Assembly: GCF_022581195.2 (NCBI RefSeq)
Contig: NC_061465.1
Location: forward strand, 9,054,501 to 9,118,500
DNA: 64,000 nt
Source of the DNA: Helicoverpa zea
Taxonomy: Eukaryota > Arthropoda > Insecta > Lepidoptera > Noctuidae
Direction of reading: 5' to 3'
In this document: positions 38,083 through 47,439 of the stretch, piece after piece
Layout of the letters: the number at the start of each line of letters is the position of its first letter
Position numbering within the stretch: position 1 is the stretch's first letter
Translations under genes and position numbers: made by a program
Notes under the pieces: generated by a model
Told to the model about the DNA's origin: nothing
The model's database searches: none
What the model saw: only the letters and a program-made list of their open reading frames with translations

Positions 38083-38778
38083 ATTTCATGCTTTTTAAAG
38101 GAGCTCCTTAATTTTTCCTTCTTTCATTTAATTTATTTTATCTTAAGATGGGTCGCTATATGCGATCTCGGCCAAAGGAATCTGCTTAACAATCCTCATG
38201 ACAAATTGGCTCTGGGAGAATTGCACAGATTGAGAAACAATAAAGATTAACCTTTGGACATTCTAGATTTTCAGCAAAAATATAAATCGGTTTATCCGTT
38301 TCATTCCGGCATTTCAGGGTTTCATCCGCCACATTCCATTTCCAGCATCAGGTTCTCGTCAATCAGAAACATGAAGAGAACTCGTCAAGACAAATTCAAC
38401 GAGCCCAAACTCGATGGGTTTACTAAAAGGCAGTTCAGGGTTACGTCTCCTACCTTCGTGCCCTAACAGCAGACCAGCTCAGTGGTTCCAAAAGACATTA
38501 GTGTTTCAAATTTCAGATCCCACATATACTTGCAAGTAAACTGAGCGTGTAACATTCCTATCACATCTAGCAAACGAGCTGATGACCTTGAAGACCTGAA
38601 CCGATTTCCACCAAACATAGCTAAGAACACTCCCGACTGACATACCTTTTAAACAAAAAAAACCGCATTACAATCGGATCATCCGTTTGGGAGCTACGAT
38701 GCCACATACACACACACACACACACACAGACACGTCAAACTTATAACACCCCGTCGTTTTTGCGTCGGGGGTTAAAAA
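37709..38778. mobile_element. Composite repeat bounded by acccccgac termini
   Basis: The string acccccgac(c/g)c plus A-run occurs facing outward at 37713, again as its complement near 38058, and as gcgtcgggggtt near 38762-38776. The right part (about 38083-38778) includes an (AC)n tract at 38708-38728 and the 'gacacgtcaaacttataacacc' type end, which I recall as common in Lepidoptera. Read as a family copy ending at 38776 joined to a head-to-head foldback pair. Class not determined; no coding capacity seen. Confidence 0.5.
38708..38728. repeat. (AC)n microsatellite
   Basis: A 21-bp uninterrupted AC tract, inside the 38.1-38.8 kb repeat. Confidence 0.9.
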
Positions 38779-39023
38779 TTGATACGAAAAGTACATAAAA
38801 ACGTCAGAAGGATGCCCTGGGTCATATGGACCCGGTGCAAGAATACCTAACCAGAAATCCAAAAGGCAAGAAATCAAAAGCAAATACCTAACACCACTTA
38901 CCTGTAAAAACTACCTACGAATTACGGAAAACCGCTTGACTTCGACTGACGTCAGTAGGACATTCATCCTTTGCGAATGGTGATAATTTTCGGACGCTTT
39001 AACTGACTGTACCGTCAAGTTCA

Positions 39024-39110
39024 GGGCAGTGGTAACAGTTTTATAGGAAAATCATACTTATTACTATTGAGTTAAGGTGCATGACAGTTACCACTGATGT
39101 GCAGTCTACC
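39024..39110. mobile_element. Very short MITE-like repeat, copy 1
   Basis: Inverted ends 'cagtggtaacagt' / 'cagtggtaactgt' bracket about 75 bp including 'ttgagttaaggtgcatgaca'. An inverted second copy lies at 22.4 kb, so it is a dispersed element and not host gene sequence. Confidence 0.6.
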
Positions 39111-39299
39111 ATACCCTGTACCTAATAAATGTTTAAAGGTAAAAGTGTGCAGTAGTGTGTGGGTTTTATTTCAAATCCGATATGATCTTTGAGAATAAAA
39201 TAAAAGAAACTTCTCCGAAGAGGTTTCATCAAAAGCCAACCTTAAATCCAAAAGCGTGGACGTATTGCTTTAAATTAATTTAAAATTACACAGGCCAGC

Positions 39300-39445
39300 A
39301 GGGCTAAGGCCTGCCGGGGCTGCGGATTGTTCGAAAGATATACCGCGGCCCTGGTACATAAAAGGCCTATGACGGAACACGACGGTTTTTAGTCAGTAAC
39401 AGTCTGACACTCCCTCACCGCTGCTAACCCACACCGGGAAAAAGC
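39300..39445 (+). mobile_element. SINE-like element, family A copy
   Basis: 'gggctaaggcctgccggggc', 'tcgaaagatataccgcggcc', 'tttttagtcagtaacagtct' and 'ctcaccgctgctaaccca' in order on the plus strand, then a short A-run. It keeps part of the 5' region also seen at 51.4 kb. Confidence 0.7.
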
Positions 39446-40261
39446 TACATAGATTTGTATTTTACTCCTTTCAAGTAAAATGATGCAAATTACATACGTT
39501 TGTAAGAACTACAGCTCTGTGAAGCTATTATACATGTGAAAGGTATGCAAGTGATAATTAATTAACTCCTTATATTGCGATATCTTTACAAGCATTACAG
39601 CATGTTATCAGACACTTACAGATAAAGAGATAAGTGATAAAGTAAAACTAAGTCTAGTAAGACACGCGCGCTTTCCCGAGCCGTTATAAACTTGTATGAA
39701 GACTTGTTGGTTTAGTTTCTATGTAACTTTACATAAAAACTTATACTGCTGTCTACTAATCAGGTATTATGCCTTCTTTGTGATGTTTAACAAATTCATT
39801 TCTTTGTATTGTACCTGTATATGGTACGTATGTATTAGAGAAAAGTTAACACGTTAGTAGCTTTTATCTCGGAGTTTCACGCATTGTTCCAGAAATATCA
39901 GGGTGATAATGATGAATTGGCCAAACTTAACGAATATAGGATATAAACTGATTTCAATAATAATATATCAACGAGATCAATAATAAAATCTTCTGCTGCG
40001 GTGACCGCAACATTTCGAGTTTCTGGTTTTTCATATAATTTTTGCTACTTAATATTATTGTCATTTTACTTTCATACCTAAACGTGTCCACAGGTAGACA
40101 GAAGTCTAAGTATCAGAACTTTTTCCATCTATCTGTCCATTGTTGATAAACGTCCGAAAAGCAATACCTTTAAAAGTGTAAACATTATTAAATACGAGTA
40201 CATTATTTTTTGTTTGTAAAGGATTCGAAAACTAAACCAATTTGAAAAAATATTTTTAAGT

Positions 40262-40505
40262 ACACTCTTCCCGAGTAACATAGTCTACATTTTATCCCTT
40301 TGCGGGCAGTAGTCCCCACGGAACGCAAGTGACACCGCGGGAATACGTCATCTATACTAATATTATAAAGCTGAAGAGTTTGTTTGTTCTCAGGAACTAC
40401 TGGTCCGATTTGAAAAATTCTTTCAGTGTTAGATAGCCCATTTTATCCGGGTTCGTGCAGAGGTTTCCACGGTATGCGGGTGAAACCTCAGCAAAACGGC
40501 TAGTA
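40262..40505. repeat. Two adjacent family C fragments in opposite orientation
   Basis: 40262-40352 reads 'ctcttcccgagtaacatagt' to 'tgacaccgcgggaata'; 40353-40505 begins 'tctatactaatattataaag' and ends 'gggtgaaacctcagcaaaac'. The second reads as the reverse complement of the family's usual direction (as at 21.1 kb), so one copy lies next to or inside another. Confidence 0.6.
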
Positions 40506-41442
40506 TTGTATAAAATAGCAAGATAGACCATACGTAGGTCAAGGAAAAAGGTCTAAAGGTCAAATTCGTACGTAATGGCATAATAATAAAACATTATCAA
40601 AAATATGCAATAAGTCGTTTGGCAAACGTGTTTAACTAGTATTTCTCGAATCACCAACCAGAACGTGGTATTCGGTATTAGTTTTAAAATATAGTTTTAT
40701 GTCTTCACTATTATGAAGATATTGTTAAATTTCAAAATAAAACTATAACAAAGCCCTCAATAGTAATAATTAATAATAAGTAATTTTAAATGGTACTAAT
40801 TACTCTCAGATTTAATTACCTTTAACCATAATTTAATATAAAAATGTCATTTTAGTAAACGAAACTCAATCACAAAAATGTCGCTTACGTAAAAATAATT
40901 AAGAATTTATAAATAGCTAGGATAAAAATTAAAAACAATTTATTATATATTTAATAGAAGATGATTAACTTAATTGAAGAAGAAAATTAATACTTAAGAA
41001 TTAATTAAAAATGCAATAAATTGTCTCAATTATGACATAACCGGGGTACACAAAAATATTTAAAATTCTAGATTTAAAATAACACGATATCTAAAAGGCT
41101 TTTATCATAATTTGCATGATAACGGAAGAAATACTAACTTAGCGACAGACATTTATTAGAATTTCTGCCATTATGGGCACCAGACACGAAACCCAAAAAC
41201 ATGGCATAAAAGGCATGGTGAATGGTAACAATAATAAGTCTGTAGTTTATAACCCTAAAATAATCCTCGTTCCTAAAATGATTTACACGCATTTTTTTAT
41301 TTTCTCTAACCAACAAAATATAACACGATTGAATATTGACATGCGTCAAAATAAGTACAAATTTTACATAAACGTAACGTCATAAACCTCCATGCCCAAC
41401 TTAGAATGCCATTTTATCTAGGTAAATGAATGAATTTTTAAT

Positions 41443-41663
41443 CATCCTCCGAGCCTTTTTCCCAATCATGTTGGGGTCGGCTTCCAGTCTAACCGGATTC
41501 AGCTGAGTACCAGTGCTTTACAAGAAACGACTGCCTATCTGACCTCCTCAACCCAGTTACCCGGGCAACCCGATACCCCTTGGTTAGACTGGTGTCAGAC
41601 TTACTGGCTTCTGACTACCCGTAACGACTGCCAAGGATGTTTAATGACAGCCGGGACCTACAG
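41443..41663 (-). mobile_element. SINE-like element, family B, full-length young copy
   Basis: The same family as at 32.0 kb, inverted. Flanked by a perfect 20-bp duplication at 41423-41442 and 41664-41683 (taaatgaatg... ending tttttaat). Starts with 'atcctccgagcctttttccc' and ends in 'gccgggacctacag'. Confidence 0.9.
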
Positions 41664-41683
41664 TAAATGAATGAATTTTTAAT

Positions 41684-42990
41684 GTTTTATTAAAATAAAA
41701 AAATACTTGTCAAATATTTTTGGTAACCCAAAAGAGGGTCTAAATTACAATCACTATTTTTACCCAGTCATCATGCTTATACTTATTTTATGCATATTAT
41801 TACGTCATTAAATGGCCACTCATTCATTATTTTTATCTTGAACAAAAATCAAAAATGCATTTGCGTCACGAGTAAAATATTTTTTTTTTTATTTCGGGAT
41901 TCATTTGACGTCATAAAAAGAAGTTTTAAGAACATTAATTTTATTATCAAACCAGTCTTCCCTAAACGAATAAAAATAAACTCTTCACCAATAGTATTGT
42001 GTATTGTTAAGTTTGATTTATTTCATTTAATATACTCACACAAAATATATCATAGATTTCAGGCTAATACTTCGATAAACCACACTAAAGTTCCTAATGG
42101 CATTTTGGAATAAACTAATCAATTTAACCTATAATCAAACATGGTAAAACTTTTTTGCTCAGGCTTCGATTCACGCATTTCTCCGATTATATCGCGGAAA
42201 ACGTAAAACAAAAACATTACGTCACAATATGAATTCATAAGTACCCATACTTACTCACTTTTAAATCGATTTAGCATCATTTTATCACCTCTCGCCAAAT
42301 TACCGGACCAAAAACGAGAAAGGTACCAATCACACTTTAAGAAAGTATGGTAATGATACCATCACACCCATGGAGAACAAAATGACTAGTGGAGGTGCAA
42401 TAACAGAAAATCGCCTAAGAAAGTAGCGCACCAAAATGCAGGTGATCGGGGGACGAGGAACGTTACTGTTTTCGCCCTTATCCGCCTTCTTTGGACCCGA
42501 CTATATTTTGTAATACCAAAAATCGTTGACAGATTCAAAGAAAGAACTCAAAGAACCCGAACGTCTCGTTAGCTCACTCGTAATTGATCTTTTTAGTCAA
42601 GCCCACCGTACGAATTTGACCTACAAGAAGGGGCCTAACCTACCGCATAATGGCATCTCCACTCATTTTTCCTTACTCCGAGATCACACCATTTTTTTCA
42701 TCACGTGCTATCAGACGGAAATAACATAGTATCACGTAAGAATGATGATGAATAATGATGATATCGCTATGGGAAACTGTCTAATGATAATTGGTTCCCA
42801 TGGTTTTTTTGAACCAGTTTGACAGTACCTTAATACTTCCTGTCAAACGGTAGCGAGATATAAATTAACAATGTCAGATTTAATGCACTTTGTAATTTTA
42901 TGTGACAGATTATGTTTTGGTTGTTGTTTATGATGAGAAAACCTTTAAAATGCCTATATCTTAACGTAGGTACTATTTCCTGCCTTTTTC
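41684..42990. other. Intron interior left of the LINE, no exon seen
   Basis: AT-rich with a GC-richer block at about 42290-42510 ('gcgcaccaaaatgcaggtga', 'gggggacgaggaacgttact') that looks like a piece of a dispersed repeat but is not identified. Confidence 0.45.
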
Positions 42991-43246
42991 ATTTATTTAT
43001 TTATTTATTTATTATTTATTTAAACTTTATGCAACAAAAATATTACATAGGCGGACTTAATGCCATAGGCATTCTTTCCAGTCAACCTTAGGGTGATGCA
43101 GAGAAAAACATGGTAGGTGCATTAGAAAATAAAACGAAAACATAATGAAGAATAAAACACTAAATACTAATTAAATACAACAATATTAATACAAATAACA
43201 ATAAATACATACATACATACATATATACATATAATATACCAATAAA

Positions 43247-46201
43247 TTATTGTGATGATGATTCTGCCAACGATTTCTTAAGCAAGTACTTCCGCACAGC
43301 ACTCTTGAAAGATTGTTTGCTGGGTGACTTCCTGGTTTCTAAGGGCAGCGCATTCCACAGAAGAATAGCTTGAATGTGAAAAGAAGAGTGGATAGTGTCA
43401 GAAGTATGAGAAGGACAGTGAAGAAGAAGATTGTGAGAAGAGCGAAGATTTTTGGAATGACCGGAGCAACGGTATTGAAAATGAGGAATTAGATACGAGG
43501 GGGGAGTAGGAGAGTTAAGTAAAGAGTAAAGGGTCGTCAAGGCACGCATCGATCTTCTCTGACGAATGGACATCCATTTCAATTGCGTCCTATACTCAGA
43601 AACATGATCGTACTTCCGCAGGTTGAAGACGAATCTTATGCAGTTGTTGATGAGCCGATCAAGTTTGTTGAGCAAGTCCGCATTGAGGTCGAAGTAACAC
43701 ACGTCACCATAGTCGATAATAGGAAATATTAGGGACTGCACAAGCATTGCTTTGGTTTTCGGCGGCAAAAAGTTTCTTAACCGATTTAGATGACGTAAGG
43801 TTCCAATTACACGCTTACTCACACTAGCGACCTGAGTTTGCCAACTAAGCGTACTGTCCATATAAAGACCCAGGTTCTTCACATTGAGGCTAAGCGGAAC
43901 AACAACATCGTTTAGGATAATCGGACGACAGTTCGTAATATCCACCTTACTTACCATACGAGGACTACCCACGACTATGGCTTGACACTTAGAAGGATTT
44001 ACTGACACCCCGAATTGGTTAGACCATCGATTAATAACCGACAAATCTACATTCAGTTTGTCAATGGCTATATGCAGATCCTCAGGCCGAGCCTGAGTGT
44101 AAAGCTGAAGATCGTCGGCATACAAATGATACGCACACTGAAGGTTAGGAGTAATGAAGTTAATAAAGATAGAAAATAATAGTGGAGAAAGAATACCGCC
44201 TTGTGGGACACCAGCCACTAGATCACGCCAATTAGACAATGTCTCATCAACTCGAACAGCTTGCTGGCGCCCACGAAGATAAGATGAGAACCATTCCAGA
44301 GCCTTGGGTGAAATCATAAGATGGGAAAGGATAGATTCTAGGATATCATGACTGACGGCATTAAAGGCATTAGAGAAATCAATAAGGACCAAAGCTGTAA
44401 CTTTGGTGTCCTGAATCCCCTCCCTAATGTCACCAGTCACTTTGAGAAGTGCCGAAGCAGTGCTGTGTCCTGGCCTGAACCCAGATTGCAACGGGCTAAT
44501 AAGGTTGTGTAAGTGGATGAAGCTCGACAGTTGCTTATGGACGCAGGCCTCCAACACTTTTGAAAGGAAAGGAAGGATTGAAATTGGTCTAAAATGAGTG
44601 GGGAGGGATGGATTTGCAATTTTGGGAAGGGGACGGACGTAAGCATAACGCCACAAGGAAGGGAATTGACCCGAGTATAAGGAGTAGTTAATTATATCAG
44701 TGATGGATGGGAGTATATACTCAAGGATCGGGATGACCATACTACGACTGATATCGTCATAGCCCACGGCCTTGGACTTTATCGAAAGGATGATCTTTTT
44801 GATATCACCCGCAGACACCGGAGAAAAATCAAAGATATCAGTGCAAGGATGTGGAAGGCTGGCAATAAAGTTTACCGTCTGACGAGTGGTTTGACGATCC
44901 AAACTAAAAGTGGTAGAGAAATGGCAATTGATCTCATCTAAACCAATCGTATTAGGCAACTCTGACTGACGTGACTTACCGATACCTAGTGAGCCAAGGA
45001 ACTTCCAGATATCGGCTGCGGAGCTAGACGTAATATTATCGAGAATGTGGCGGCGTTTAGCATTACGTATCATCTGGTTACAACGATTTCTTGCTGTTTT
45101 GAACAGAACCCAATTCTCCTCTGACCGATCCTTTTTAAACCTGCGAAAGGCCCGATTTCTCCGTCTCATCGCCATACGTACTCCTCTCGACATCCATGGA
45201 GCTGGCGGACGCTTAACTCTCACCGACTTAACTGGTGCATGAATGTCATAGAGATTTTGCAATAACCGGTTCAGCGTCGCTACTTTATCATCGACAGAGG
45301 AGGCGTTGGCTACTTCAGCTTCCCACTCAAGTCTCGAAGCGTCCTCGCGTAACCTATCCACATTCATTTTTGCAAAACAACGCATGTGCAGAACCTTAGG
45401 AGTAGGTTTTGGAGGCTTTAGGAGATAGGATAAATGAATCAAGTCATGGTGGGAAAAACAAGGAGCAGGATATTGGGCATGTGAAGAGACAAGGGAAGGG
45501 TCGGAGGTAATCATCAAGTCTAGCCAAGTATCATCACCTGCAATATTGCAGTGAGTAGGTTGGAGTGGTAGAACATGAAGACTGGCAGACTCAATGATGT
45601 GAAGGAGTTTACGGGAACGATGGGAAGAGGACAAAAGGTTGGTGTTGAAATCACCCATGATGACGTGATGTTCATACTCAGACCCTATGGATTCCAGAGT
45701 CGTCTCAAGGTCAGAAAAGTAGTCTGCTGTAGGAGGACAATAGACCACTCCAATAAGGACCTTGACCCCTTTGACACAAACCTCAAGGAAAATGTACTCG
45801 GCAGATGAACAGAAATCAGGGGGTGAGGTGGCACGTATTTTGAATGGCAAGTTACTTTTAAGATAAATGGCAACACCACCACCACCCTTTCCGATCCTAT
45901 CATTTCTGACGAGCACAAAACCAGGAAGCGAATAGCTGGTGGAAGGGAGATGCGGTTTGAGCCAACTCTCAGAAACCAGGACAACATGAACGTTAGCATC
46001 AGAAAATGCTTCGTATAAATCATTATAATGACTAGGCACACTCTGAGCATTTATATGACATATGTTGAGAAAATGTCGGTTGTGCTGACTAAAGGTCATT
46101 CGCAGGTAGTCACCAAGAGTGTCTGTACAGGAGCAAAAGCTTGAGTTTGATAAGTTAGAAGAACTATTGGCAGAATGAAAAGAATCATCATTGGCAGTCA
46201 T
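43247..46201 (-). CDS. LINE ORF2: AP-type endonuclease plus reverse transcriptase
   Basis: An uninterrupted ORF of 984 codons from an ATG at 46201 (MTANDDSF...). An upstream in-frame ATG at 46261 would add 20 hydrophobic, AT-coded residues and is less likely. Numbering below is from that upstream ATG. The endonuclease domain (about 65-280) has the expected motifs: INAQS (N71), SESW (E98), GDFN (203-206), TWLDLMI (D248) and SHHD (270-273). The reverse transcriptase domain (about 535-810) has LIDFSNAF (motif A, D628), AGVPQGGILSP (683-693) and YADD (714-717). The C-terminal region ends in a Trp-containing FHIQAILLWNALP segment (961-973), typical of jockey/CR1-group elements. Function: nicks target DNA and copies element RNA by target-primed reverse transcription. 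All catalytic motifs seen are intact, so the copy is young. Confidence 0.92.
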   Translation of the reverse strand: MTANDDSFHSANSSSNLSNSSFCSCTDTLGDYLRMTFSQHNRHFLNICHINAQSVPSHYNDLYEAFSDANVHVVLVSESWLKPHLPSTSYSLPGFVLVRNDRIGKGGGGVAIYLKSNLPFKIRATSPPDFCSSAEYIFLEVCVKGVKVLIGVVYCPPTADYFSDLETTLESIGSEYEHHVIMGDFNTNLLSSSHRSRKLLHIIESASLHVLPLQPTHCNIAGDDTWLDLMITSDPSLVSSHAQYPAPCFSHHDLIHLSYLLKPPKPTPKVLHMRCFAKMNVDRLREDASRLEWEAEVANASSVDDKVATLNRLLQNLYDIHAPVKSVRVKRPPAPWMSRGVRMAMRRRNRAFRRFKKDRSEENWVLFKTARNRCNQMIRNAKRRHILDNITSSSAADIWKFLGSLGIGKSRQSELPNTIGLDEINCHFSTTFSLDRQTTRQTVNFIASLPHPCTDIFDFSPVSAGDIKKIILSIKSKAVGYDDISRSMVIPILEYILPSITDIINYSLYSGQFPSLWRYAYVRPLPKIANPSLPTHFRPISILPFLSKVLEACVHKQLSSFIHLHNLISPLQSGFRPGHSTASALLKVTGDIREGIQDTKVTALVLIDFSNAFNAVSHDILESILSHLMISPKALEWFSSYLRGRQQAVRVDETLSNWRDLVAGVPQGGILSPLLFSIFINFITPNLQCAYHLYADDLQLYTQARPEDLHIAIDKLNVDLSVINRWSNQFGVSVNPSKCQAIVVGSPRMVSKVDITNCRPIILNDVVVPLSLNVKNLGLYMDSTLSWQTQVASVSKRVIGTLRHLNRLRNFLPPKTKAMLVQSLIFPIIDYGDVCYFDLNADLLNKLDRLINNCIRFVFNLRKYDHVSEYRTQLKWMSIRQRRSMRALTTLYSLLNSPTPPSYLIPHFQYRCSGHSKNLRSSHNLLLHCPSHTSDTIHSSFHIQAILLWNALPLETRKSPSKQSFKSAVRKYLLKKSLAESSSQ

Positions 46202-46261
46202 AAGATAAAAAATAAATAAAATATTATATACTAATAGAATATAAACACAAAATAAAATCAA

Positions 46262-46797
46262 AAAACTAAACTATACAGTAGGGTGACGCAGTACAAAAGT
46301 ACATCTCTGCACCACCCACCAGCTGTAACAATGCAAGAAAAATCTAAAAAGGCTAAAATTAACTAATGAAAGTACAAGAAAAGGTATGTTTAAGACATTC
46401 GGTGAACATTATCAAAATGAAAAATATGCAGGAACAACTCAACGTGCAACGGAACGTACGAACATAACCGAAACGTCAATGTCAATAATGTCAGTGACAG
46501 TGATGTGACAGTCAGTAGTAGTGACATATCATAATATTCTTATTATTGTAAATTGAAGGTGATACTAAAAAACAGATACAGAAGAGAAAAACTAGCAAAA
46601 GGCACAACTTTGAAGAGATCGTTGATAGCGAAAAGTATACATATATACATAAAATGCTTAAATTGCTTATAAATGTTGCGAACCATATGAAAGCGCTATT
46701 GTAAGGTACGTAAACATTGCTTCAAGCACATTAAGATTATACCTTATCAATCAGCCAATAAAAAACTAAACAAATACTAAACACTAAGTACGTTATT
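46262..46797 (-). other. Non-coding spacer between LINE ORF1 and ORF2
   Basis: 536 bp with no long ORF on either strand. It is AT-rich, has a gtca-rich stretch near 46480-46535, and 'gcgtcaccct' near the ORF2 side that faintly resembles 'gcatcaccct' in the 3' UTR. Most two-ORF LINEs have short or overlapping junctions, so this may hold an internal promoter or a second, inserted repeat. Confidence 0.5.
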
Positions 46798-47439
46798 CTA
46801 GGACTTGCCACGAGCAGCAGATGGCGGTTGCGCAGAACCCTTGGGGTATTTCAGCAGCAATGGATCGAGTTCAGCTTGGGAGGATATTTTGTGACGACTG
46901 CCATCAGGAGCTTTGATGTGAATGACTCCTTCTTGGGTCCAAGAACACCGCATACCGAAATGCAGTCGCGCCTTGCTGAAAACAAGCTGCCTGGTCCGAG
47001 TCAGGAACTCCTTAATGGCAATTGAAGATCCCTTCAGTGATGTTTTGGCTCTCCATACTGAAGCTTTCTGACTCACATCAGCAAACCTCACCAATATGGG
47101 TCGAGGACGATCCTTATTTGATGTTCCGAGCCGATGACAAATGGTGATGTTATCTCCTGAGATATCTTTGAGAGACAATTTATTATGGAGAGTCTCAAGA
47201 ATATGGGCTTTGCAGTCCTTCTTGTCATCTTCAGGGATCCCAGTAAAAATAAGTGCCTTCCGTCGACTCCGCATCTCCAACCCGTCAACCAACTTGGAGC
47301 ATTCCTGTATCTGGTTCTCTAAAAGGCTCAACATAGTAAACACCAACTCACGGAAACCACGAAATTCCTCGGCAAGTTTAGCAATGGTGTTGGACTTCGG
47401 GAGACTAGCAGTCTGAATTTGAGCTTCCATCTCCGACAT
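46798..47439 (-). CDS. LINE ORF1: L1-type RNA-binding protein (RRM plus C-terminal domain)
   Basis: 213 codons from ATG at 47439 to a stop at 46798. A predicted coiled coil (first ~55 residues, SEMEAQ... to ECSKLVDGLEMR) precedes an RRM-like segment (RRKALIFTGIPE, then ITICHRLG, RPRPILVRF). A C-terminal domain follows (LKGSSIAIKEFLTRTRQLVF, then WTQEGVIHIK). This order matches L1 ORF1p-type proteins, which bind element RNA as trimers. The reading frame continues upstream of 47439 without ATG as far as a TAA at 47502-47500, just two codons after an in-frame ATG at 47508. The original start may therefore be 47508 with a nonsense change at codon 3. The 536-bp gap to ORF2 is unusually long. Confidence 0.8.
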   Translation of the reverse strand: MSEMEAQIQTASLPKSNTIAKLAEEFRGFRELVFTMLSLLENQIQECSKLVDGLEMRSRRKALIFTGIPEDDKKDCKAHILETLHNKLSLKDISGDNITICHRLGTSNKDRPRPILVRFADVSQKASVWRAKTSLKGSSIAIKEFLTRTRQLVFSKARLHFGMRCSWTQEGVIHIKAPDGSRHKISSQAELDPLLLKYPKGSAQPPSAARGKS

